From: Saprospiraceae bacterium
Lineage (GTDB): Bacteria > Bacteroidota > Bacteroidia > Chitinophagales > Saprospiraceae
NCBI GenBank assembly: GCA_016714785.1
Contig: JADKCC010000062.1
Coordinates: 1 to 64,000 of the forward strand
Reading direction: 5' to 3'
Length of the DNA stretch: 64,000 bases
Numbering within the stretch: the stretch's first letter is position 1; the number at the start of each line of letters is the position of its first letter. Positions 28,177-36,504 of this stretch are shown in pieces. A program made the position numbers and the translations under genes. A model generated the notes under the pieces. The model was given only the letters and a program-made list of their open reading frames with translations, searched no databases and had not been told where the DNA came from.

Positions 28177-29136
28177 TTACTTAAGTTTAAAAACTCCTTT
28201 ACCTACTAGAAATCCATTATTGAACATTTCTATTTTATAGTCGCCTTTCACTAACTTTTCTGTGAGTGTCCAGTCTATACATGCATTGGTATCTTCGTTT
28301 TTGTAAGAGATTTCTCCCGATGTGGTATATCTCACTTGTGAATTATCCAATTTATTGGTCAATACGCCAGAACCTTGGTCCTCTATCGCAATAGTCTCGC
28401 CTTGTGGATTGATGATACGAATGTAAAACTTCTTCTGTCCTGAACTAGTCACCATGTTAGTTTCAGTAAGAAAACATACGCGAAGCATTTCAACGTCTTT
28501 TGCTTTAGACTTTTCTTTTAACTTGCCACCATCTTTGATTTCATAGCCTTTGACTTCCATGAAATTGATTTTAATTGCATTGGCCATATCAACTTTAGAA
28601 CCCAATGCTTGGTTAGATTTTGCTAAGTTTTCTTTTTCTGTGCTCAAAGAGTTTTTTGCTTGAATCACTTCCTCCTTAGCTTTGATCTCTTCTTCAACCC
28701 TAAGGGTCAATTGCTGATTGTCAGCTGTCAAAATTTTATTTTCAGATTTAAGTTGTTCAATATCAGCAAGATATTTCGTGACATTGCTGTTGAGTGTTTT
28801 GATTTCCAACTTAGCTTTGTCCAGCTCCTTTTTTGTCCAGATAAGGTTGTTGATTTTATCTTTTTGTGTTTTAAGTTCATTTTTCTGATTGTCTATCAAA
28901 GCATTCAATTGGGCATTGTCACCTCTCATTTCTTCCAAACTGCTGAGCGCTGTTTGATAATCTTGGTCCAATTCTTCTTGAATCTTTTGCATTTCCATCA
29001 TTTCTGTCTTTTGTGTTTGGTTATTACTAGACAGTTTACTATTGACATACCATTGATAGGCATTCAAACCCAACAATGCAATGATGATTGCTATGGCAAT
29101 GGCGGTATAATTTTGTTTTGATTGTGTGGTACTCAT
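28177..29136 (-). CDS. Membrane-anchored coiled-coil protein
   Basis: The ATG at 29136 (MSTTQSKQNYTAIAIAI) is preferred; an in-frame ATG at 29226 would add 30 residues ahead of the membrane helix and overlap the divergent gene's leader. One transmembrane segment (AIAIAIIIALLGLNAYQWY) is followed by about 150 residues of heptad coiled coil rich in E, K, Q and L. A C-terminal globular part of about 110 residues contains VEMLRVCFLTETNMVTSSGQ and FYIRIINPQGETIAIEDQGSG. No named family is recognised with confidence. It probably sits in the inner membrane with the coiled coil in the periplasm. Confidence 0.75.
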   Translation of the reverse strand: MSTTQSKQNYTAIAIAIIIALLGLNAYQWYVNSKLSSNNQTQKTEMMEMQKIQEELDQDYQTALSSLEEMRGDNAQLNALIDNQKNELKTQKDKINNLIWTKKELDKAKLEIKTLNSNVTKYLADIEQLKSENKILTADNQQLTLRVEEEIKAKEEVIQAKNSLSTEKENLAKSNQALGSKVDMANAIKINFMEVKGYEIKDGGKLKEKSKAKDVEMLRVCFLTETNMVTSSGQKKFYIRIINPQGETIAIEDQGSGVLTNKLDNSQVRYTTSGEISYKNEDTNACIDWTLTEKLVKGDYKIEMFNNGFLVGKGVFKLK

Positions 29137-29259
29137 ATAAAAATTTTTATTTTTTAATTTAACGATGTAAATATATAAACATATTTTGTAAATTAGCACG
29201 AATTTTTGAAAATAGTTATATTCCATGACTAGTTATCATCCGTGAAAACCCTTAAAATT

Positions 29260-30021
29260 ATGTTTTTAGACCGTCAATTATTAAAAAGATGCCTTTTTGT
29301 AGATATTGAAACAGTATCAGAATATCCTACTTATGAAGATTTGCCAGAGACCAAAAGATACCTTTGGGATATTAAAGCAGCTCAAATAGCAAGAAATTCA
29401 AATATTGCTATCACAGATCCATCTCCTGCCAACCTCTATATCGAGAAAGCTGGTATTTTTTCTGAGTTTGCCAAAGTGGTGACTATTTCTATGGGATTTC
29501 TAAGTTTTGAGGATGATATTCCTGTGAAAATTAGAATTAAATCATTGGCAGGAAATGATGAAGCTCGAATATTAAGTGATTTTTCAAAAATTCTTATCAA
29601 TCACTATAATGATCCAGAAAACAATAGAATATGTGGCCACAACATTAAGGAGTTTGATATTCCCTTTTTGTGTAGAAGAATGGTCATCAACCAAATCCCA
29701 TTCCCACCATTGTTAGATTTATCAGGTAAAAAACCTTGGCAAACAGCACATATTTTAGATACGATGGATATGTGGCGTTTTGGCGATTATAAAAATTATA
29801 CATCACTCAATCTTTTGGCAGGTACGCTTGGTGTTGCTTCTCCCAAAGATGATATAGATGGTAGCATGGTAGGCAAAACCTATTGGGAAAATGAAGATGT
29901 AGAACGAATCGTCACTTACTGCCAAAAAGATGTGGTTACCGTCATTCAAGTGGTCATGAAATTTGCTGGGCTACCTTTATTTGATGATGATAAAATTGAG
30001 TATATTAATGTGAAGGAATGA
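29260..30021 (+). CDS. PolB-like 3'-5' exonuclease (DEDDy)
   Basis: A protein of about 254 residues of the predicted 3'-5' exonuclease family related to the proofreading domain of family B polymerases. The DEDDy residues are visible: LFVDIETVSEYP (Asp and Glu), CGHNIKEFDIPFLCRRM (second Asp) and VTYCQKDVVTVI (Tyr...Asp). A GTG at 29242 would add six residues; the ATG at 29260 is as likely. It stands alone before lepA. A DNA-repair or trimming role is probable; the substrate is unknown. Confidence 0.85.
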   Translation: MFLDRQLLKRCLFVDIETVSEYPTYEDLPETKRYLWDIKAAQIARNSNIAITDPSPANLYIEKAGIFSEFAKVVTISMGFLSFEDDIPVKIRIKSLAGNDEARILSDFSKILINHYNDPENNRICGHNIKEFDIPFLCRRMVINQIPFPPLLDLSGKKPWQTAHILDTMDMWRFGDYKNYTSLNLLAGTLGVASPKDDIDGSMVGKTYWENEDVERIVTYCQKDVVTVIQVVMKFAGLPLFDDDKIEYINVKE

Positions 30022-30128
30022 AAAATTTGATAAATATTATTATTTATCATCATAATCTACTGTAAATCTGTAAGTTAAAATTCCATTAAATTTTACATCT
30101 TAATCTTCAATAGGTTGTAACTATTCTT

Positions 30129-30136
30129 TATCTTTG
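30129..30136 (+). promoter_or_regulatory. -7 promoter box immediately before lepA
   Basis: TATCTTTG ends five bases before the ATG at 30142. Using the box-to-RNA-start distance read from the SRP RNA gene in this same window (about six bases), transcription would start at the A of the ATG. Confidence 0.6.
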
Positions 30137-30141
30137 CGGCG

Positions 30142-31935
30142 ATGAAGAATTTAAGAAATTTTTGTGTCATAGCACACATAGACCACGGTAAGAGTACACT
30201 ATCTGATAGGTTATTAGAATTTACCAAGACCATATCAGAACGAGACATGCAAGCACAGGCATTGGATGACATGGATCTGGAGCGAGAGAGAGGTATCACT
30301 ATAAAAAGTCACGCCATTCAGATGTATTATACGCATACAGATGGCGAAGTTTATACCTTCAATATGATAGATACACCAGGTCACGTTGACTTTTCGTATG
30401 AGGTGAGTCGATCTATTGCAGCTTGTGAAGGGGCACTTTTGTTAGTGGATGCATCTCAAGGTATTCAGGCACAGACCATTTCCAATCTATACTTAGCCAT
30501 AGAGCATGATCTAGAGATTATCCCCGTTTTGAATAAAGTCGATATGGAATCTGCCATGATTGATGAAGTGTCTGACCAAGTGATAGAGTTGATAGGTTGT
30601 AAAAAGGAAGAGATCATTTTAGCGTCAGGCAAAACAGGCATCGGAATAGAAGACTTGATGAAGGCCATAGTAGATAGAGTACCTGCACCCAAAGGTGATC
30701 CTCAGGCGCCATTACAAGCTTTGATCTTTGACTCTATGTTCAATTCATTCAGAGGTGTGATCGCTTATTTTCGCATTCTTAACGGTACCATGAAAAAAGG
30801 AGATAAAGTAAGGTTTTATAATACTGGCAAACACTATGAAGCGGATGAGATAGGCATACTACAGATGAGCCAAATTCCAAAAAATGAACTCTCAGCTGGT
30901 AATGTTGGCTACATCATCACTGGTATCAAAGAATCCAAAGAGATCAAAGTAGGTGATACCATCACACAACATGATAAGCCTTGTGCTGAAGCCATCCACG
31001 GTTTTGAAGAGGTAAAGCCGATGGTATTTGCTGGGATATATCCGATAGAAAATGAAGATTTTGAAGACCTGAGAGATAGTTTAGAAAAACTTCAATTGAA
31101 TGATGCTTCTTTAGTTTTTGAGCCAGAATCATCCATTGCTCTTGGATTTGGTTTTAGATGTGGTTTTTTGGGAATGCTACATTTGGAGATCATCCAGGAG
31201 AGACTATCTAGGGAGTTTGACCAAGAGGTCATTACAACCGTACCTAATGTGTCTTACTTCTCTTATGACCATAAAGGTAATAAAACGCTGATTAATACTC
31301 CGAATGATTTGCCAGATCCTACTCTTTTTAGTAAAGTGGAAGAACCTTATATCAGGGCCCAAGTCATAACCAAACCTGAATATATAGGGTCTATTATGAC
31401 GCTTTGTATGGAGAAACGAGGTGTTTTGACTAAGCAAACTTACTTAACGCCAGAAAGGGTAGAGTTAAGTTTTGAGATGCCTCTGGCAGAGATAGTATTT
31501 GATTTTTATGATAGATTGAAATCCATTTCACGTGGGTATGCATCATTCGATTATCATCCTATTGACTATCGTGCATCAGATTTAGTTAAATTGGATATAC
31601 GTCTCAATGGCGAACCCGTGGATGCATTGTCATCATTGGTTCATAGGTCCAAAGCAGATTATGTAGGCCGCAAGATGTGTGGTAAGTTAAAAGAATTGTT
31701 ACCCAAACAACAGTTTTTGATTGCAATACAAGCTTCTATAGGGGCTAAAATTATAGCCAGAGAGACCATATCTGCTTTGCGAAAAGACGTAACGGCTAAA
31801 TGTTATGGTGGTGATATCTCTAGAAAACGTAAATTGTTGGAGAAACAAAAGAAGGGTAAGAAGAAAATGCGCCAAATCGGTAATGTAGAAGTACCACAAA
31901 AAGCATTCCTTCAAGTACTAAAATTGGAAGATTAA
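30142..31935 (+). CDS. lepA: Elongation factor 4 (translational GTPase LepA)
   Basis: A 597-residue GTPase that binds ribosomes and can back-translocate tRNAs. The G1 motif AHIDHGKST, G2 region DLERERGITIKSHA, G3 DTPGHVDFSYEV and G4 NKVDM are intact. The C-terminal LepA-specific domain is complete with YHPIDYRASDLVKLDIRLNGE and ends KQKKGKKKMRQIGNVEVPQ KAFL. Length equals the family norm. The start codon is the first ATG after a -7 box only five bases away, suggesting a leaderless mRNA. The glutaredoxin-like gene follows by 20 bases and may be co-transcribed. Confidence 0.98.
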   Translation: MKNLRNFCVIAHIDHGKSTLSDRLLEFTKTISERDMQAQALDDMDLERERGITIKSHAIQMYYTHTDGEVYTFNMIDTPGHVDFSYEVSRSIAACEGALLLVDASQGIQAQTISNLYLAIEHDLEIIPVLNKVDMESAMIDEVSDQVIELIGCKKEEIILASGKTGIGIEDLMKAIVDRVPAPKGDPQAPLQALIFDSMFNSFRGVIAYFRILNGTMKKGDKVRFYNTGKHYEADEIGILQMSQIPKNELSAGNVGYIITGIKESKEIKVGDTITQHDKPCAEAIHGFEEVKPMVFAGIYPIENEDFEDLRDSLEKLQLNDASLVFEPESSIALGFGFRCGFLGMLHLEIIQERLSREFDQEVITTVPNVSYFSYDHKGNKTLINTPNDLPDPTLFSKVEEPYIRAQVITKPEYIGSIMTLCMEKRGVLTKQTYLTPERVELSFEMPLAEIVFDFYDRLKSISRGYASFDYHPIDYRASDLVKLDIRLNGEPVDALSSLVHRSKADYVGRKMCGKLKELLPKQQFLIAIQASIGAKIIARETISALRKDVTAKCYGGDISRKRKLLEKQKKGKKKMRQIGNVEVPQKAFLQVLKLED

Positions 31936-31955
31936 ATTGTAAAGCAAATCGATCA

Positions 31956-32567
31956 ATGAAAAATGTAATTTTTTTATTTTTATTGACTACATCTATTCTG
32001 ACGGCTCAAGTCCAAGATATTGAAATCATCGAAGAAAGAGGAGAAAGCACTATATTGCTGTACGCCCAAAATAATACAGAAGATGAGTTGGACATCACTT
32101 TCAAGCTGGAAAGTATAGGTTTTGTGCTTAGTGAAAAAAGTCCTATCAATAAGTTATTGGCCCCCAAAGCTAAACAGGCATTGATCACACTTACCGCTCC
32201 CAAAGGTGTAGCTTGCGAATATAGTAGCGGTATATCTTATAAAAAAGTAAAAAAAGTAGTGTCAGCATCTGATTCTGGAAGGAAGAATAGAATGACAGGG
32301 GTACAAATAAATACCACTAAAATAAACGTATTTACCCAAGATGGGTGTGGAAGATGCGAGTACCTGGTCAAATATCTCGATGATATGAAGATACCTTATG
32401 TAGAATTGAATACTAGTATCCATGACCCAAATCAAGCATTGATGTTCGAGAAACTTCAAGAAGCAGGATTTAAAGGCAATTCTGTACAAATGCCGGTTGT
32501 TATACACAATGGTAAGACAGAATATAATATCAAAGATTTAGCTGCATGGGCTAAAAAATTAAAATAA
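31956..32567 (+). CDS. Exported glutaredoxin-like protein
   Basis: A 203-residue protein with a signal peptide (FLFLLTTSILTAQ). The N-terminal 100 residues are a beta-sandwich without a clear match. The C-terminal 80 form a glutaredoxin-like fold: INVFTQDGCGRCEYLVKYLDD, with CGRC as the redox pair, and the conserved NSVQMPVVIHNG cis-proline. An extracytoplasmic thiol-disulfide role is inferred. It follows lepA by 20 bases and precedes nhaD by 37, so it may be in their transcription unit. Confidence 0.78.
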   Translation: MKNVIFLFLLTTSILTAQVQDIEIIEERGESTILLYAQNNTEDELDITFKLESIGFVLSEKSPINKLLAPKAKQALITLTAPKGVACEYSSGISYKKVKKVVSASDSGRKNRMTGVQINTTKINVFTQDGCGRCEYLVKYLDDMKIPYVELNTSIHDPNQALMFEKLQEAGFKGNSVQMPVVIHNGKTEYNIKDLAAWAKKLK

Positions 32568-32604
32568 AACATTTATAAAACATAACATTAATTAAATAGT
32601 AATC

Positions 32605-33966
32605 ATGATAGCAACGATTATCCTAATATTTATCATAGGCTATTTGGCAATAGTTTTCGAACATCCACTCAAGTTGGATAAGACAGTTCCAGCTTTGATG
32701 ATGGGTGCGCTGATGTGGGGAGTTTTAGCCATAGGTTTTCATTCTGGAGTGTTGAATGTTGTGGATGGACACGATCATGTGTTTAGTTTGACGGGTATTT
32801 TAGATGGGCCAAGTATTGAGGCTCAAGAAGAAGGTTTTTCAGGCGTATTATTACATCATTTAGGGAAAATAGCAGAAATATTGATATTTTTGATTGGTGC
32901 TATGACTATTGTGGAGTTGATAGATTTGCATCGTGGTTTTGACATCATCAAAGAATGGATAGGCACCCGAAATAAAAAGAAATTACTCTGGATCACAGGA
33001 GTCATAGGCTTTATTTTATCAGCCATCATCGACAATTTGACCACTACAATTGTCCTTATCAGCATACTTCGTAAGCTCATCCACGATAGGAATGAACGTC
33101 TTTGGTATGTTGCTTTGATCATCACAGCAGCAAATGCGGGTGGTGCATGGTCACCTATTGGTGATGTAACCACTACCATGCTTTGGATAGGTAAAAAAGT
33201 TTCTTCTGTTCAATTGATAGAATACATTGTACTCCCTGCTATTGTTTGTTTCGCAGTGCCATTTTTTCTTGCATCATTCAATAAAGTTTTCAAAGGTGAA
33301 TTGAAGGAACATAAACTGGACATTGACGAACGTGCTGTAACCTTACTCAGTAGTAGGAAAATGTTGTATTTAGGTTTGGCAATGATCATTTTTGTGCCTA
33401 TTTTTAAAACCATAACCCACTTACCACCTTACATAGGTATGATGTTGAGTTTAGGTATTGTTTGGATGTTTTCTGAATATGTACATCCAGAAGAGAATTT
33501 TAATGAAGACATCAAACACAAATATTCTCCGCATAAAGCATTATCACGCATTGAGATATCAAGTATTTTGTTTTTCTTAGGTATCTTGATGGCCATTGCA
33601 GCATTTGAATCCGTGGTGGTGGGCAATGTAAGCTTGCTGAGAAGTGGTGCTGATGCCTTGACAGCTGCCATCCCAAATACCAATATTGTCATTATATTAT
33701 TAGGATTCCTTTCAGCTGTCATAGATAATGTACCGTTGGTAGCAGCTGCAATGGGGATGTTCAATAATCCATTAGACGATCATCTTTGGCATTTTATCGC
33801 TTACACCGCTGGGACAGGTGGAAGTATGTTGATCATAGGTTCTGCTGCAGGTGTGGCAGCGATGGGTATGGAAAAGATTGACTTTATTTGGTACCTTAAG
33901 AAAATTACATGGTTGACAGCAGCAGGTTACTTAGCTGGTTGTGCGGTGTTTTTATTGTTAGCATAA
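32605..33966 (+). CDS. nhaD: Sodium/proton antiporter, NhaD family
   Basis: A 453-residue inner-membrane protein with about 12 hydrophobic segments. Family blocks are EILIFLIGAMTIVELIDLHRGFD, DNLTTTIVLISILRKLIHDRN, AANAGGAWSPIGDVTTTMLWI and, near the end, SAVIDNVPLVAAAMGMF and TGGSMLIIGSAAGVAAMG. These charged residues within helices are typical of the CitMHS/NhaD superfamily. It exports sodium in exchange for protons and fits a saline or sodium-coupled life style. Confidence 0.93.
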   Translation: MIATIILIFIIGYLAIVFEHPLKLDKTVPALMMGALMWGVLAIGFHSGVLNVVDGHDHVFSLTGILDGPSIEAQEEGFSGVLLHHLGKIAEILIFLIGAMTIVELIDLHRGFDIIKEWIGTRNKKKLLWITGVIGFILSAIIDNLTTTIVLISILRKLIHDRNERLWYVALIITAANAGGAWSPIGDVTTTMLWIGKKVSSVQLIEYIVLPAIVCFAVPFFLASFNKVFKGELKEHKLDIDERAVTLLSSRKMLYLGLAMIIFVPIFKTITHLPPYIGMMLSLGIVWMFSEYVHPEENFNEDIKHKYSPHKALSRIEISSILFFLGILMAIAAFESVVVGNVSLLRSGADALTAAIPNTNIVIILLGFLSAVIDNVPLVAAAMGMFNNPLDDHLWHFIAYTAGTGGSMLIIGSAAGVAAMGMEKIDFIWYLKKITWLTAAGYLAGCAVFLLLA

Positions 33967-34383
33967 TGGGTTAGGATTTATAGGGTACGATCATAGTATA
34001 GATCATGTTTTTTTGATCAAAGTGTGCGAATCTTGCGAATTGCAAGACATTGTGATCAGAATGGGTCGTTATTGTACTTTGTCAACTTTGTATATTTTTA
34101 AAAATTTATATCTAAATAAATAAAAGATTTCTCAGTCGCAAAAGTTTCTTTGATATGACATATAATTAAAGATAAATTGGGAGAGAAAAGGAGTTCGGCT
34201 TTGCCGAAATCCTTTTCTCTCCCACGTCTCTTCAAACAAGCTTTGTCATTTCGATCCGCCTTGGCGGATTGAAAACTCAAATTAGCGAGTGTAGATATTG
34301 TGAAAAAATTACTCAGAAACTTCAGCTATTTAACTTATAATTTATTGATATAAAGTTATTTAAATAAAATGTCGAATCTTCAA
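33967..34383. other. Intergenic region with a REP-like inverted-repeat element
   Basis: No gene. It contains the hairpin at 34179-34223 and a second hairpin ATCCGCC-tt-GGCGGAT at 34254-34269, beside TTTGTCATTTCGA. A GATTTCTCAGTCGC segment lies at about 34125. Sequences of this kind recur between genes in many Bacteroidota genomes (from memory). Confidence 0.5.
34179..34223. repeat. Near-perfect 45-base hairpin
   Basis: Arms GGGAGAGAAAAGGA-x-TTCGGC and GCCGAA-x-TCCTTTTCTCTCCC, separated by three bases with one internal mismatch. It lies between convergent nhaD and the LytTR regulator and may act as a bidirectional terminator or a mobile REP-like unit. Confidence 0.7.
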
Positions 34384-35109
34384 TTACAATTTATTTTCAT
34401 TGATCATATCCAACAATTCATCCCGATAGTTTTTACCTATGGGTAGTTGTTTGACTTTACCTGCTTCCATCAGTTCTACCATATTGCCCAAAATGGCAGT
34501 GATCTTTTTAATATTGACGATGTATGATCTATGCACGCGTTTAAATTTGCTCATGGGAAGTCTCTCCTCAAGGCTTTTCATTGTTTGGAGTGTGATGACG
34601 CGTCCTGTTTCTTGTCTGATGATAACATAATCTTTGAGCCCTTCGATATACAGAATCTCATCAAAATTGATCTTAACTAATTTTTTATCGGCTTTGACGA
34701 AAAAGAAATCTTCCGCTACATCATGCTGTACATTTTCATGCTCTAGTCTCTTCGATGCAAGCTTTTCAGATACTTTATTGACTGCTTTAAGGAATCGCTC
34801 TAGAGATATTGGCTTAAGCAAGTAGTCCACTGCATTGAGCTCAAAGCCTTCTACAGCATAGTCAGGATACGCCGTTGTAAATATAACGCAGGGTGGGTTG
34901 GATAGGGTCTTCAAAAAATCTATACCAGAAAGCTGAGGCATCTGAATGTCCAAAAACATCAAATCAATTGTTTGACTTTTTAAGACCTCATTGGCTTCAA
35001 AGGCATTTTCACATTTTTTAATAAGTTGTATTTCGGGTATTTGATTTATGTACGTTTCCATTATTTCAAGTGCTAATGGCTCATCATCGACTATAATTGC
35101 TTTGATCAT
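34384..35109 (-). CDS. LytTR-family response regulator
   Basis: A 241-residue regulator. The receiver domain has VDDEP, the phospho-acceptor Asp in IDLMFLDIQMPQLSG (about residue 55), VIFTTAYPDYAVEGFEL and the lysine in LLKPISLERF. The C-terminal LytTR DNA-binding domain runs from about residue 135 (FFVKADKKLVKINFDEILYIEGLKDYV) to the end, with FKRVHRSYIVNIKKI. It is 21 bases downstream of its kinase and would be transcribed with it. Confidence 0.94.
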   Translation of the reverse strand: MIKAIIVDDEPLALEIMETYINQIPEIQLIKKCENAFEANEVLKSQTIDLMFLDIQMPQLSGIDFLKTLSNPPCVIFTTAYPDYAVEGFELNAVDYLLKPISLERFLKAVNKVSEKLASKRLEHENVQHDVAEDFFFVKADKKLVKINFDEILYIEGLKDYVIIRQETGRVITLQTMKSLEERLPMSKFKRVHRSYIVNIKKITAILGNMVELMEAGKVKQLPIGKNYRDELLDMINENKL

Positions 35110-35130
35110 TTTGAATGGTTAAAAGGTGAA

Positions 35131-36189
35131 TTAATTATTTGATAAATTTAAGTTGAGTTCTATGAGATAAGTATTTGGACTTTCTTTTATTTCAAGATGG
35201 TGTTTTTCGGGGTAAAGGATATTCATTCTTCTTTTTACATTTATGAGTCCTATACCACCTGACCTTTTCTCAGCTATTTTGGGTATAGAAGGTGATTTGC
35301 TATTTTCTACCATCATGACGAGATCGTGCTGTTCAATGTGTAGTGATAGATTGACAAAACCTTTAGACACTTGATTATTGATACCATGTTTAAAAGCATT
35401 TTCGATGAAGGGGATCAATATCAGTGGAGCTATTTGTTGCTCATTGATTGTACCAGTCACGTTAAAGTTGATATCCATTTTACTGCCATGTCTTAGTTTT
35501 TCGAGCTCGAGGTAGTTTTGCATATAATTGATTTCTTTACTCAAAGTAACAACTTTTTCATTACACTCATAAAGCATGTACCTCATCATTTCGGAGAGTT
35601 TTAAAACAATCTCTGGGGCTAAATCTGACTTTTTGAGTGTGAGGGCATACAGACTGTTGAGTGTATTAAAAAGAAAGTGTGGGTTTATTTGAGATTTTAA
35701 AAACTTAAGCTCAGATTGTAAGGTTTGGCTTTCTAATTCTTTTTTGTCCCGTTGCTGCACCAACCAATCATTCATGACTTGATATATCGTTGTGGATGTA
35801 CCTACAAAAAATGTCGTAAAGAAGATGTAAAATTGATTGGAAATATAATGAGATTGTGCTTCGGCGTTTCCAGTAGAGAAAAGAAATAATAAGATGGTTT
35901 TGATAGGCGTAAGCAATATGGAAATGGCAGCCAAAGCACCGAAATGCCAATAGAAGTTTCTGTCCTTCAGGTATTTAGGAAACAAGACAAAATAATTAAA
36001 ATATGCGATCAAAGCATAGAAAATAATAGTGATAAAATCGGTAATAAATGCTTGAAAAAAGCCAAGTTTCGGCACATTGCTCACCATCATTACCAAAAGC
36101 AAAGAAACCCAAAATATCAAATGATAAAATGAATCATGTTTTTTCCAAGTGGATATTTTAGATTTTATATTGGGTAAGGTCACATCCAT
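35131..36189 (-). CDS. LytS/YehU-type sensor histidine kinase
   Basis: A 352-residue kinase with four transmembrane helices in the first 150 residues (for example FWVSLLLVMMVSNVP and FGALAAISILLTPIKTILL). It then has the His_kinase domain: LKSQINPHFLFNTLNSLYAL carries the phosphorylated histidine, followed by PLILIPFIENAFKHGI (N box) and SGGIGLINVKRRM (G box). The family pairs with LytTR regulators, as here. A minus-strand TATCTTTG box at 36217-36224 predicts a leader of about 22 bases for the pair. Confidence 0.94.
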   Translation of the reverse strand: MDVTLPNIKSKISTWKKHDSFYHLIFWVSLLLVMMVSNVPKLGFFQAFITDFITIIFYALIAYFNYFVLFPKYLKDRNFYWHFGALAAISILLTPIKTILLFLFSTGNAEAQSHYISNQFYIFFTTFFVGTSTTIYQVMNDWLVQQRDKKELESQTLQSELKFLKSQINPHFLFNTLNSLYALTLKKSDLAPEIVLKLSEMMRYMLYECNEKVVTLSKEINYMQNYLELEKLRHGSKMDINFNVTGTINEQQIAPLILIPFIENAFKHGINNQVSKGFVNLSLHIEQHDLVMMVENSKSPSIPKIAEKRSGGIGLINVKRRMNILYPEKHHLEIKESPNTYLIELNLNLSNN

Positions 36190-36504
36190 CTGCTACTTTG
36201 CATCACTTTGATAAAACAAAGATACATTATTGTTCTGGTAAAACCAATATTTTATTCGATAAAGCGCCACTTAATAAAGACCAAAATCAATGAAAGGTAG
36301 TTTTTTGGTTTTTTTTCTACATTGATATAAGTAATTTATGTAAAACAGCTTGTAATGCCAACTATAGCTATTTTCATTAGAATGCCAAACTATTATGGTT
36401 CTTTATTTTTTAACCTATTTTTACATATTTATTTTTTTATTATGAATATAATTTATACTTTTAACCCGTAAATTACTTTTTTTAACTTTTAAATTTGTTT
36501 TACC
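36190..36504. other. Divergent intergenic region
   Basis: It holds the kinase promoter (TATCTTTG, minus strand, 36217-36224) and the promoter of the giant metallopeptidase, possibly TAAATTTG at about 36489. No other structure seen. Confidence 0.45.

Noticed and set aside
28660..29121. 153-codon plus-strand frame opposite the coiled-coil gene
   Set aside because: Low-complexity Phe/Leu/Ile sequence produced by reading Gln/Lys/Glu codons backwards; the minus-strand protein has a membrane helix and proper signals.
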